Source: a virus. Taken from it: a stretch of DNA of 64,000 bases. Both the position numbers and the translations under genes were made by a program. How positions within the stretch are numbered: position 1 is the stretch's first letter; each line of letters opens with the position of its first letter. Under the pieces are notes generated by a model. It was given only the letters and a program-made list of their open reading frames with translations, was not told the DNA's origin and did not search any database. The stretch covers positions 55,706-119,705 of the IMG/VR virus record IMGVR_UViG_3300008122_000001. One strand, written 5' to 3'. This document shows, piece after piece, positions 9,291 to 18,806 of the stretch.

Positions 9291-10247
9291 TTAACGTGTT
9301 TGAACACCAAACTCTACAACAGCGTAACCATTAGAGTAAGTGATGTATGTACCCATACCTTCATTTTGTGAACTAGGTAATTGATTTAAAAGATCAGCAG
9401 TAGCAGCGTTAGGCGCAACAACTTTATCTAACCAGTTATGATTACCAACTACAGTTTGAGTATCAGGGTCTTTGTATACACGTAAACCAGTTACTTGACC
9501 GATAATTGCTTCTGGGTTAGAAGTACCATAACCATACAAATCAGAACAAGGAACAAAGTTAGATTCACGGTCATAAGTAATAAATGTACCAAAAGTAATT
9601 TGAGATAACGTCGCAACAACAGCAGCGATACCAGCTAAAGGAGCACTACGAATAGTAGCTACATCTTTAACAACAGGGTATTGCATATGATAGTCAGATA
9701 AGAATGCAATTACTGGTTGAACATTATGGTTAATATTACTAATAGTTGCAGGATTAAGATTATCACCACCAGCATGACGGAAGATATCATATTGACCTAC
9801 ACCAACATAGTAAGAAACAAAATGTTTTTGAACTGCACCATCAAACCAAGATTTAACAACTGGTTCGTTAGCAACTACAAGTTCACCTTTAACATTACGT
9901 ACACCTTTAGAGACATCATAAGCACTGTAACGTACTAATGCTTGAGCATCTGCTGTAGCAACATCAGTAGCCAATGCAGTAGCATAAGCTTCTGCTTCAA
10001 AACGAAGACCAGCTGGAACTATTTGACCTTTAGAGTCAAGAGCTAATACTTTACCACTTGAAATAACTACGTCAACTAAACGTAATACGTTTTCACGTAA
10101 AAGAGGTAAATAAGGTGCTACAATAAAACGACCAGCAGGTGATACACCGTCAGATAACGTATTCGTAGGGACAATTGTTTGTTGTGGGATTGAAAAACCA
10201 GAAGCTTGTGGACGGTTTAGACCATAATCATTATAAGCTTTAGCCAT
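9291..10247 (-). CDS. Virion structural protein upstream of capsid
   Basis: 318 aa, Ala/Val-rich with low charge, like an abundant structural protein. It lies between the scaffold/protease-like gene and the major capsid gene. Pieces such as GRFIVAPYLPLLRENVLRLVDVV and a Gly/Tyr-rich C-terminus suggest a compact beta-containing fold. A head decoration or second shell protein is the best guess from position. Confidence 0.5.
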   Translation of the reverse strand: MAKAYNDYGLNRPQASGFSIPQQTIVPTNTLSDGVSPAGRFIVAPYLPLLRENVLRLVDVVISSGKVLALDSKGQIVPAGLRFEAEAYATALATDVATADAQALVRYSAYDVSKGVRNVKGELVVANEPVVKSWFDGAVQKHFVSYYVGVGQYDIFRHAGGDNLNPATISNINHNVQPVIAFLSDYHMQYPVVKDVATIRSAPLAGIAAVVATLSQITFGTFITYDRESNFVPCSDLYGYGTSNPEAIIGQVTGLRVYKDPDTQTVVGNHNWLDKVVAPNAATADLLNQLPSSQNEGMGTYITYSNGYAVVEFGVQTR

Positions 10248-10263
10248 TATTTATTACTCCAAT

Positions 10264-12000
10264 TTAAATTTTATTTTGTGCTTTAAGAGCACTATGTAAT
10301 TTCTTCGCTACTTTTGAACCTTGGTCAAAAACAGTCTTTTTATACAATGCAGAAAATTCAGTTCTACTAAGTTTTCCTTTTACTCCATCAATTACTGTTT
10401 CTATATATTTATCAGCATCAGTTACTTCTAATACTGGTTCTACAGGATCATTCATTTCTGAAGCTGCTTGTGTAGGATCTACTTTAGCTGTAGGTTCTTT
10501 TAAGCTATCTTCTACTTTAAGTGGAGCTTCTTCTTTAGTTACAACAGGAGTAGCACTAAAAGTTAGATTTGCATGATCTTCTAAAGTCATTTTTAATTCT
10601 TGAACAGTTCTATCTTTAAGTTTTAAGAAATACTCAGATTTAGTATCTACTTTTGTAATTAATGCAATTTGATTCAATAAAGATTGTTTAAGTTCATCTG
10701 TAACTAGTTTATTTAAAGTGCCAGCACTTGTCAAATCTTCTTTAAAAGCTGCTATACGATCTTCATAAATCTTATTAGTTTTTACTTTTTCTTGCTGACT
10801 AACATAGTCTTTAAGTTGCATTAAGATATTTTGGAAAGAGCTGTCAAATACCGCTGTTAAACTATCAACAACTTCTAATACGAGTTTATTAGAGTCAGTA
10901 ATAGTTAAAGGAGCTTCAGTAGTAGGCTGTTCTGCCGTTTGTTCTACTGGTTCAGTTGTAGGTTCTAAAGTTACAGAGCTAACTTCTACATTTGCTAGTA
11001 TATTTTTAATTTCTTCTTCTGTTTTATCAGCAAAGATGTCAGCATAAGTAGTACCAAAAATTTCAATAAGAGAATTTTTATCTTCTGAATCTTCTAATTG
11101 AGATAGTAACGCATTTGTTACGTAAGTAGTTAATGGTGTATTATAAGGTAAATACTTATCTGCCGATAGCAAAAATTGACTATTTAAAGCATTTTCAATA
11201 TCAGTTTTATACTGATTTAAAAATTCAGAAAGATTCAATTCAGCAAGTACAGATTCAATGTTACCTAATTTCTCTTTTAAAGCGTCAAGAGATAGTTTCA
11301 TTAATTGTCCTTCTTCTATTAGTTCTATATTCCCCAACACTTGAGAATCAGTTATTATTAAACTGTTTGTTTCCCAATTAGCTGGAATTGTTTCAAAACT
11401 GATATGATCTACTTCAAAATTATCAGTAATAACACCGAAACATAATTCATTGTTTCCGTATCGTTGACCTAATTTATGACCACATTCTGCAATATGTTTA
11501 ACACATATACTACAGTATGCATCTAAAGCATCACCAGCTACTGATACTGTTCCTACACCGTTATCTTGTAACTCATGTATTTTATTAATATCATGTAACT
11601 TAGCTTTAGAGACTAGCACACCAAAACCAGTTTTATTTTGCTCATATTCTTTAGTTTTAATATATTTTTTTACATTAGAAACTAAATCTTTTTTATTTTT
11701 AGAATTAATAATATCATTGTAATAGCTAGAGGAAGTATTTGTTTCTATATACTTAGAATCATAAATATAACCTAGCGTTTTACTATAATGTTTTTTCTGT
11801 AATGGTTTATAAAATTTATTTAAAGATTCAGCACCATATGCCAATGCTTTAGGTAAATAAAATAAATAATTTCCATTCATAACACCAGCATGAGCTGCTT
11901 CTATTTTAATAGAAACGTTAGTGTTATTTTTTAAAGCATCTTCTACACTAAATGTAGAATTACTTATTTTTATATTTTCTTCAGATATTAGTTGCATCAT
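10264..12000 (-). CDS. Prohead protease/scaffold-like protein
   Basis: 578 aa. The N-terminal ~220 residues resemble phage prohead-core proteins: IEAAHAGVMNGNYLFYLP, a Cys/His segment (AYCSICVKHIAECGHKLG) and a following EVDHISFETIPANW. The rest is Glu/Lys/Leu-rich helical sequence like an internal scaffold. It would shape and mature the procapsid, and its position between portal and capsid fits. Whether the front domain is an active protease is unproven; I saw no unambiguous catalytic triad. Two adjacent ATGs (12000, 11997) are possible starts. A sigma70-like promoter lies just upstream. Confidence 0.6.
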   Translation of the reverse strand: MMQLISEENIKISNSTFSVEDALKNNTNVSIKIEAAHAGVMNGNYLFYLPKALAYGAESLNKFYKPLQKKHYSKTLGYIYDSKYIETNTSSSYYNDIINSKNKKDLVSNVKKYIKTKEYEQNKTGFGVLVSKAKLHDINKIHELQDNGVGTVSVAGDALDAYCSICVKHIAECGHKLGQRYGNNELCFGVITDNFEVDHISFETIPANWETNSLIITDSQVLGNIELIEEGQLMKLSLDALKEKLGNIESVLAELNLSEFLNQYKTDIENALNSQFLLSADKYLPYNTPLTTYVTNALLSQLEDSEDKNSLIEIFGTTYADIFADKTEEEIKNILANVEVSSVTLEPTTEPVEQTAEQPTTEAPLTITDSNKLVLEVVDSLTAVFDSSFQNILMQLKDYVSQQEKVKTNKIYEDRIAAFKEDLTSAGTLNKLVTDELKQSLLNQIALITKVDTKSEYFLKLKDRTVQELKMTLEDHANLTFSATPVVTKEEAPLKVEDSLKEPTAKVDPTQAASEMNDPVEPVLEVTDADKYIETVIDGVKGKLSRTEFSALYKKTVFDQGSKVAKKLHSALKAQNKI

Positions 12001-12020
12001 CCTTCCTTAATATTTTTTGG

Positions 12021-12049
12021 ATTCTAAAACATATAAAAAACCTTGTCAA
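12021..12049 (-). promoter_or_regulatory. Sigma70-type promoter for scaffold/capsid genes
   Basis: Minus strand: TTGACA (12049-12044), exactly 17 nt, then TAGAAT (12026-12021). The start would be around 12014, giving a short leader for the 12000 start. The -35 box overlaps the last codons of the portal gene. It would allow host RNA polymerase to raise scaffold and capsid transcription. Confidence 0.65.
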
Positions 12050-13662
12050 GTATTTTTTGTAATTAATTCAAATAATGTTTCTTCTACATAATTATTAACT
12101 AATTCCATACCTGATGTCAATAGTATGTTTTCTAAATTATTAAATACTTTTTCTAAATAATTGAGATTATTATCTACAATATCTTCAGGATAATATTGTT
12201 TTAAATTCTCTATAAAGTCATTAAAATCTTGTCTATAATAAGAGGTTATAGATTTATAATGAGTTATATTTAAACTATCAGCTACACTATGTTGGTTTTT
12301 AGGAGCAATAATATTATTACTAATACTAGATTGCACACTATTATTATTTTCTTTCCCTAGTAGTACACCTGGTCCTTTGTCTTCTAATTCAAATTCCATT
12401 TTCTGTAAAGCAGCTTCCTGACTTATTAACCCTGATTGATATAATAAAAGATAATGAGATTCAATTTTGATTCTTTTATCTAAATCAGGTTCTAAGAAAT
12501 TAATAGTTACTCTTTCTTCTGTAGGTATCCATTGTTCTCCTTTATAAAAAGGAGCTTCTAATAATAATTCATTAAAGATATAATTAGTTATGAAATTCTC
12601 AATAGTTTTTTGATAAGATCTAATATCCTCTCTCATAGAGTTAGATACTAGTTCTCCAGAAGTTCCTGAAATACCATGACCATTACCAAGGTCAGTTTCT
12701 GATATTGCTAACCCAGTAAGAACTCTTTGTTTAAAATAAGTAAGATAACTTTCTAATCTTAACGCTTGAGATTCTGCACCTAGATACTTAACATCAACAC
12801 GGTGGGGGACAGATGCACCTCCTTGTGTATCTATTTTATCAATTAGATCAGCATATACATCAATTTCACTAGATCCATCTCCTAATACTCTAGCTGGAGA
12901 TTTATCTGTACCAACTTGTACTAACATAAATGGATTAGCATGTCTATGTATAAGAGCTTCTGTATCTTGTTCGATACTTCTTAATAAGAAGATATCATCT
13001 TTAACTGCTTCTAAAGGAGGAGTACCAATAGTAATACCTACTCTTTTATTTTCAAACATGTGAAAAATATCGTCAGGTCTAAATTGTCTACTATATTTTT
13101 CAGTAATTCTATGTCTGTATTTTACTATTTGACCTGTCTTGACATTAGACGCAGTATCAATAGTAGGAGCAGCTAATACAAATAAACCTGCTATAGGCTT
13201 AATTTCCGCACCAGTATCTTTTTCTCTAATTAAGCCAGAAGAATATTCATCTTTTCTATATTTAAGTATAAAACAGTTATTAAAATTAACCATGTTTTCA
13301 ACTACTTCTACTAAGAAATCTCTAAAAGATTGAGAAGTAACACACTCAAATTCATCTAAACGTCTTTTAATATATGCTAAGTTTCTTTCATTTTTAGAAA
13401 GTAGTTGATACCCATTCTTTAATATTAGTTGGCGCTTCTTTCTAAAAGATGCTTGAACTAAAGCTTCAGTATCAATTATTCTAGCAGACTCAGATAAGTC
13501 ATACTCCATATCGTTGTATTCTTCTGGAGCGAAACCAGCTAACCTGTGCATTATGTATCTGTAGTTAGGTGTTTTATATTTCTTAAAATTAAGAGCCGAA
13601 CCAGCATCCTCAATACTAAAACGAGTAGAATTATTTATATTTGTTTCCAGTAAAACTGTCAT
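12046..13662 (-). CDS. Portal protein
   Basis: 538 aa, the usual length for a phage portal. Recognisable portal-like stretches include QASFRKKRQLILKNGYQL, FNNCFILKYRK, QFRPDDIFHMFENKR, GTPPLEAVKDDIFLLRSIEQ and LGNGHGISGTSGELVSNSMR. The portal forms the dodecameric DNA gate at one capsid vertex and docks the terminase. The gene sits between TerL-proximal genes and the scaffold gene, as expected. Confidence 0.88.
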   Translation of the reverse strand: MTVLLETNINNSTRFSIEDAGSALNFKKYKTPNYRYIMHRLAGFAPEEYNDMEYDLSESARIIDTEALVQASFRKKRQLILKNGYQLLSKNERNLAYIKRRLDEFECVTSQSFRDFLVEVVENMVNFNNCFILKYRKDEYSSGLIREKDTGAEIKPIAGLFVLAAPTIDTASNVKTGQIVKYRHRITEKYSRQFRPDDIFHMFENKRVGITIGTPPLEAVKDDIFLLRSIEQDTEALIHRHANPFMLVQVGTDKSPARVLGDGSSEIDVYADLIDKIDTQGGASVPHRVDVKYLGAESQALRLESYLTYFKQRVLTGLAISETDLGNGHGISGTSGELVSNSMREDIRSYQKTIENFITNYIFNELLLEAPFYKGEQWIPTEERVTINFLEPDLDKRIKIESHYLLLYQSGLISQEAALQKMEFELEDKGPGVLLGKENNNSVQSSISNNIIAPKNQHSVADSLNITHYKSITSYYRQDFNDFIENLKQYYPEDIVDNNLNYLEKVFNNLENILLTSGMELVNNYVEETLFELITKNT

Positions 13663-13673
13663 CTATTCACCTT

Positions 13674-15311
13674 TTATTTCTTAATGTCATTTAATATACT
13701 TAGTACATCATCTATTGACTTACAAGCTAATTTTGACTGTGTTTTATTATTCCTAATTGTTTCTTCTAATAAAGGAGAAAGACCTTTTAATCCTATAGGA
13801 TTAACTACATTGTTAATAACTTCTTCTGTAGTCTCTTCTTCAGGAGGTGTAGGTTTAGTATAAATCAAGTCAACTATATTATTAATTGTGTCAGTTTGTT
13901 CTACACTAGGTTTTTTAAAGGTATATGTAGTACTAGGAGCATCAATACTTGTTCTATCTTGTTCTTCTTGTAATTGTTTTTTAGCTACTTCTATGATTCT
14001 TGGTAGTGTATGAGATGATACAAAATCATCTATAGAACAGTCAAGTAAATCTAATTTAGGTAAAGTTGTAGCTAAAGGCTTATCATATATTATAACTTCT
14101 AAAGCAGAGTCTGAGCTGTCTATAATTTCAACTATTGATTGATTATTATCTGAAATAATATCTTTAATTAATAAGTCTGAAATATCTTCTTCAGATAGAT
14201 TATTAATAGCTGAAGGTGTTTTACAAGCTTGTTCTCTTAAATCTTTTTTAACTAAAGATAATACAAGAGAACTTAACATATTAATAACTTGAATTAAATT
14301 ATTAATCATTTTAATAGAGTCTTCTACATCCATACCACTACGTTTACTTTCACACTCAAAGTAAGTTTGAAAACCTAACAAAGATTGTATGTAATTATTT
14401 AACTCATCTAATGAAAGATCTATTACATTATTGATTAAAGTAAATCCTTCATTAATTTGAGACTCAGCATTATTTAATTCATTATCAATAGTATTAATAT
14501 TTACTGTATTAGTATTTATAGTATCATTTAATTTGTTTAACATATCTGATCTTAAAAGATTAGTATTAAGATCATTACCGTCTTGATCCGAAAAACCTAA
14601 AGCAATTCTTTCTTGTTCTGAAAGTTTTTTAGCAATATTTTGTTGAGTAGGAATAGCTAAAGCTATCTCTTGTAAAGTATTTACTAAACAAGAAATATTA
14701 GTACTTCCTATGTTAACTGTTATCTTTAAAGATTGTGTTATTTTACTTAATAATGTTGATAGTACACCTTTTATAAAAGCACTTACAGAAATATTAGATA
14801 ATTTCTTTAATGTCATAATAGAGACAAAAGCTGTTAACAATAATGTTATTAATCTGATTATATCAGGTACACAAGAACTTTGTAAAGCAAATGCAGGCTG
14901 ACACAGATCTATCTTATCTACTCTAAATATTGATTTAAATAAATCTGTTTGAGCTTTTAGTGTAGCCATTACAGCATTAAGATCCATATCAAAATCAAGA
15001 TCTGGTATTTTTAAATCACATTGAAAACACTTGTCTTTTAAATCTGAGATAATATCGTTAATAGTATCTAGTATATCTTCGCCACTATCAGTATTTTCTT
15101 CTTTATCTAGTAAATCATTAGTATCACTTACATTATTTACAAGGTCTTCTAAATCTTTAATAGTATTATCTATCTCTTGATGAAGACCAATACTTAACAT
15201 TAATAAACAATTATTATCTTCCATAGTTTTAGAAAATGCATTAGATATTAATTGTGCATTATATAGAACATCATTAACATCAACACTATTAGAGGTATAT
15301 TTAAATTCCAT
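13674..15311 (-). CDS. Large helical virion-region protein with hydrophobic core
   Basis: 545 aa. Long acidic helical stretches flank a hydrophobic segment near residues 150-190 (DIIRLITLLLTAFVSIMTL, then FIKGVLSTLLSKI) that could be one or two membrane passes or a buried core. The C-terminal ~80 residues are Pro/Thr/Glu-rich. No family recognised. It is located between terminase and portal genes; it may be a virion or ejected protein. Confidence 0.4.
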   Translation of the reverse strand: MEFKYTSNSVDVNDVLYNAQLISNAFSKTMEDNNCLLMLSIGLHQEIDNTIKDLEDLVNNVSDTNDLLDKEENTDSGEDILDTINDIISDLKDKCFQCDLKIPDLDFDMDLNAVMATLKAQTDLFKSIFRVDKIDLCQPAFALQSSCVPDIIRLITLLLTAFVSIMTLKKLSNISVSAFIKGVLSTLLSKITQSLKITVNIGSTNISCLVNTLQEIALAIPTQQNIAKKLSEQERIALGFSDQDGNDLNTNLLRSDMLNKLNDTINTNTVNINTIDNELNNAESQINEGFTLINNVIDLSLDELNNYIQSLLGFQTYFECESKRSGMDVEDSIKMINNLIQVINMLSSLVLSLVKKDLREQACKTPSAINNLSEEDISDLLIKDIISDNNQSIVEIIDSSDSALEVIIYDKPLATTLPKLDLLDCSIDDFVSSHTLPRIIEVAKKQLQEEQDRTSIDAPSTTYTFKKPSVEQTDTINNIVDLIYTKPTPPEEETTEEVINNVVNPIGLKGLSPLLEETIRNNKTQSKLACKSIDDVLSILNDIKK

Positions 15312-15312
15312 A

Positions 15313-15831
15313 TTAACTACCTACTCCAGCCTTTAAAGAATCTTGTAAAACAGGAGCTAATCTAGGTATAAGAGTTAAAGGTATTTCTTTCATTCTTCTA
15401 ATAGTAGGAACTATAGAACCTTCAGAAGCTTTACTTACTGTTATTCTATTCCCTGAGTAGTTAGGTTCAGTTAAAGTAGTATTAACATATATTGGATAAT
15501 TAATAGCAGACCACTTTATAGCTTTACTTTGAACAGGTGTTAAAGTAGTAAGAGGAATAGGTACTGCAAGACTATGACCAGTTACTGAATGTCCGTGAGC
15601 AGGTATCTTATGAGTATGTGTAGAAATTAACTGCATTTGTTTAGTTAATCTTTGATCTACAGATCTCATCCAATTTGTTAAATCAGTTATATAATTTCTA
15701 ATATCAGGATGAGAAGTAAAATCTTCTGCTGCATATTGATAAATCTGCATATAACTTTCAGCGACTTGCTTCTTAGCATAATCATTTTGAGTTTGATTTG
15801 TAAAAGCATTAGCGTTTAAATTTACAGCCAT
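15313..15831 (-). CDS. His-rich minor virion-type protein
   Basis: 172 aa. The centre has a histidine cluster (STHTHKIPAHGHSVTGH) of the kind that binds metal in phage tip and fibre proteins. It starts on the stop of the preceding gene. A baseplate or tail-tip role is possible, not shown. Confidence 0.4.
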   Translation of the reverse strand: MAVNLNANAFTNQTQNDYAKKQVAESYMQIYQYAAEDFTSHPDIRNYITDLTNWMRSVDQRLTKQMQLISTHTHKIPAHGHSVTGHSLAVPIPLTTLTPVQSKAIKWSAINYPIYVNTTLTEPNYSGNRITVSKASEGSIVPTIRRMKEIPLTLIPRLAPVLQDSLKAGVGS

Positions 15832-16124
15832 TATAATACCTCTTTAGCTTTTTCTTTCCCTAATGTTCTTATTAGATTTAAGGTAGCACAATACATATCA
15901 TACGTAATAGAAGAATTACCAGTTTTTGATATATATGTTGGACCAAATATTAATAATATAGCATTAATTAATTCAGGATTGTTATTTTTATCTATATGTA
16001 TTCTTATTTTTGATAACTTAGATCTAAGTTCATCACTTACTTCATATGCATCATTTAATGTCTCTAAAACTTCTTTTTGAGTTACACCATTACTTTCTTT
16101 TAAATTAAGGTTGGTTTGTATCAT
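15831..16124 (-). CDS. Small unrecognised protein
   Basis: 97 aa, mostly helical (VLETLNDAYEVSDELRSKLSKI at the front). It overlaps its neighbours by 1-4 nt within the TerL-portal operon. Function unknown. Confidence 0.4.
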   Translation of the reverse strand: MIQTNLNLKESNGVTQKEVLETLNDAYEVSDELRSKLSKIRIHIDKNNNPELINAILLIFGPTYISKTGNSSITYDMYCATLNLIRTLGKEKAKEVL

Positions 16125-16531
16125 ACTTCTATAACCTTGTCAAGTATTTCTATTTTAATGTTTAAATCAGCACTTAATCCATTATTGTTTTTAGATGTTA
16201 ATAGTATATCTAAAGGTATAGCATTATCAAATAGAGGAAGATTATTAACATTAATAAATACACTATCTTGATTCAATACAAAATCTTCTTTATCTTTATT
16301 AACTGATATTTTACAATCAAACCCTAAAGCATTTAAACCAGTAGTAGAAACATTAAAATAAAAGGTTTTATTATGAAAGTCATTAGAGTACAAATAAAAC
16401 CTTCTACTTTTAGATTCAAAAGGAGTTATTGCTAACTCCTGTGTAGTAACTTCACTTAATTTATTGTTAACATCCATATAACAAAAAACATACTGTTTAT
16501 ATTCACTATTAAAATTAGTATTAAGTAGCAT
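16121..16531 (-). CDS. Small beta-sandwich-like protein (paralog A)
   Basis: 136 aa. It shares an order of motifs with the next gene upstream: a KSRRFYLYSNDF/TKYKRLYLIGDL strand, then IPLDILLTSKN/IPLDILVISTN and a final NIKIEILDK/NLEIRITVGE strand. The pair is probably a tandem duplication. They may be small virion surface or connector proteins. Confidence 0.45.
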   Translation of the reverse strand: MLLNTNFNSEYKQYVFCYMDVNNKLSEVTTQELAITPFESKSRRFYLYSNDFHNKTFYFNVSTTGLNALGFDCKISVNKDKEDFVLNQDSVFINVNNLPLFDNAIPLDILLTSKNNNGLSADLNIKIEILDKVIEV

Positions 16532-16943
16532 CGGGTTCTCCTACAGTTATTCTTATCTCTAAGTTTACTGTTTCATAAGTAGTATTAGTAGATATTACTA
16601 AAATATCTAATGGTATACTATTTAAATGAGTATTAGTTAAAGTACAATATACTCTATTAGTACTGTCACTGAAGTCGCTTATATTATTAAAAGAATCTAG
16701 CAAATTAAGTTTTACTTCATAATCTGATACTTCTCCAAAAGAATTTACAAAAGCTTCTACTTTTATAATATCTCTATAGATTAAGTCACCTATTAAGTAT
16801 AACCTTTTATACTTTGTAGAATAAGGAGACAAAGAGAAGTATAAACTATCTTCATTAACTTCTTTAAGTACTTCATCTTCTTCATCATAATAAGCTAAAG
16901 CTATTGAATTTATATTCTCATTTGTATTTATTATTTCACTCAA
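16521..16943 (-). CDS. Small beta-sandwich-like protein (paralog B)
   Basis: 140 aa, the tandem partner of the 16121-16531 gene with the same three C-terminal beta signatures. It overlaps the terminase gene by 4 nt (ATGA type), so it is coupled to it. Function unknown. Confidence 0.45.
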   Translation of the reverse strand: MSEIINTNENINSIALAYYDEEDEVLKEVNEDSLYFSLSPYSTKYKRLYLIGDLIYRDIIKVEAFVNSFGEVSDYEVKLNLLDSFNNISDFSDSTNRVYCTLTNTHLNSIPLDILVISTNTTYETVNLEIRITVGEPDAT

Positions 16944-18793
16944 AATCTACCCCTATCTCTTCTATTGAAACCACCAGATCTACTACTACTTAAGTTTTCA
17001 GTCCTTTTATTATTTTGACTTTTTCTACCAAAACTAATACCAAATAACATATTTGTGACTTCGTCAAAATCTGATTCTTCTTTGTTTTCATCATTTTTAT
17101 CTACAAACTTTATAAGAGCTTGAGTAGATTCACTTATAAAAATACTTGAGTAGGTTTTTTTCATTCCAAATAATGCAATCATTATAGCATCAAGATCATG
17201 ATCACCCACTTTAGCTGATAAGTATCCATAAGTTATTTTACCTTTATTTCTACTTTTTTCTACATAGTTTTTAAACTGTTTAATAATATCATGATCTTCT
17301 TTAGGATGTAAAGCTATTAAATCTTTTTCTAATACTTCAACAGCATTCATTACAGCCATTTGTTTAGTAGGGTGTTTAACAATCTCTCCAGTTACGGGAT
17401 CTTGTACTTCTGTACTACTACCATAATCAATAGCTAACATATCTAATAATTTAAGATCTGGATGACCTTTAGGTATAGTTCCTACTTGAGCTAATGCAAA
17501 CTGTTTAATATTTGCTATTTGAGTAGTACCGAATCCTTTATCCACAAAGATGTGTTCACAATTATACTTTCTATTTAATCTGATAATCTTATCTTGAGCA
17601 GCATGTTGAGTTTTACCTTCAATAGCTACTATCTCTTTATCAATTATATAGAATTGAGGTTCTATTTTATCATAAGCTAATACAATAATTCTAGTACCTA
17701 CTTTATCATGGTTCCAGTCAACACCAATAGTAACTATATATCTAGATCTGTCCGCTATTACATCTAAAGCAGTTACAAATTTTATTTTATTTTGTGCTCT
17801 ATTTAAGAACATAGATTGGAATACTTGGTCGTTAGCTACACCAATAATAGCCATAACTTCTTGTACATAACCAATACCGTCACCCATTTCATGTCTTAAA
17901 GATGCATCCATCTTATCATCGTAGTGAGGAATAACATAAGAAGGGTAATGAAAGCATTTGTTCATAGGATCTTGTTCTGCCCTATTTAAGTTTCTTTCCC
18001 CTTTAGGTGTACCTGATCTCCAAACTTTAACATCAGGTACAGACATTTTAATAGCCATGACAGATACAATAGCAGCTTCAGGAATATCGTCTACTTCGTC
18101 TAATACAATTCTGTTTGCTGTTTGACCACGAACAGAGTCAGCGTTAGTCGCAGCAGTAAATCCCATTAAAACTGAACCGTTATGGAAATTAATTTCCCAA
18201 ACTGGAGTTTGTTTAGAAGATTTAACAGGATTATCTGGTAATCTAGAACAAAGATCTAAGAAAGTTTTTATTACTTCACCAGTTTGTACTGCATAAGGTG
18301 AAACAACTAGTACTCTATATTTATCATTAACAAGCATTTCATGAACCATCATAAGAGCCATCATATATGTTTTACCGCTACGACGACCTACACGAATTAC
18401 CTTAGATTGAGCAGAACAAGCAGATATAATTTTTTGATACCAACGATCTTCAAGTTGTTTCTTTTTACCAATATCTAAAAAAGTATCCATATATACATAA
18501 GGATCATATAAAGCATCTAATTCTGCTTTTTCTTCTTCAGTTAATGTTTCCACAATTTGATCAAATAGCTGTTTACCTAACTTATTCTCTGCTCTGTTTA
18601 TTCCAGTACAAGGTATTACTTGTTGTCCATGTTTTTTAATTTGTTCATTTATACAGAGTTCACACATCTTATTCGGATCTTTATTGTATTCGTTATCTCT
18701 TAAATAATCTTTCCAATATGTTTCCGAAAGTTTCATTACCTGACTTTCTTCTTCAGATTCTTCTATTTGAACTATCTCTAATTTTTCTGTCAT
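16940..18793 (-). CDS. terL: Terminase large subunit
   Basis: 617 aa, the DNA-packaging motor ATPase and headful nuclease. Walker A is visible as RVGRRSGKTY near residue 140, and Walker B as RIVLDEVDD near 230. The nuclease half shows the three acidic sites of the RNase H-like fold: TIGVDWNHDKVG, HIFVDKGFG and DHDLDAIMIAL. An N-terminal Cys segment (CELC, then IPC) may bind a metal. The C-terminus is basic and Arg/Gly/Ser-rich. A separate small terminase gene was not identified. Confidence 0.92.
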   Translation of the reverse strand: MTEKLEIVQIEESEEESQVMKLSETYWKDYLRDNEYNKDPNKMCELCINEQIKKHGQQVIPCTGINRAENKLGKQLFDQIVETLTEEEKAELDALYDPYVYMDTFLDIGKKKQLEDRWYQKIISACSAQSKVIRVGRRSGKTYMMALMMVHEMLVNDKYRVLVVSPYAVQTGEVIKTFLDLCSRLPDNPVKSSKQTPVWEINFHNGSVLMGFTAATNADSVRGQTANRIVLDEVDDIPEAAIVSVMAIKMSVPDVKVWRSGTPKGERNLNRAEQDPMNKCFHYPSYVIPHYDDKMDASLRHEMGDGIGYVQEVMAIIGVANDQVFQSMFLNRAQNKIKFVTALDVIADRSRYIVTIGVDWNHDKVGTRIIVLAYDKIEPQFYIIDKEIVAIEGKTQHAAQDKIIRLNRKYNCEHIFVDKGFGTTQIANIKQFALAQVGTIPKGHPDLKLLDMLAIDYGSSTEVQDPVTGEIVKHPTKQMAVMNAVEVLEKDLIALHPKEDHDIIKQFKNYVEKSRNKGKITYGYLSAKVGDHDLDAIMIALFGMKKTYSSIFISESTQALIKFVDKNDENKEESDFDEVTNMLFGISFGRKSQNNKRTENLSSSRSGGFNRRDRGRF

Positions 18794-18806
18794 TTATATT
18801 TATCCT

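Noticed and set aside
12093-12121. Second TTGACA on the minus strand inside the portal gene
   Set aside because: It lies within coding sequence with a weak -10, and a better promoter follows at 12021-12049.
16139-16147. TTGACA on the minus strand near 16140
   Set aside because: The only candidate -10 falls at or after the start codon of the next gene, so it could not serve that gene.
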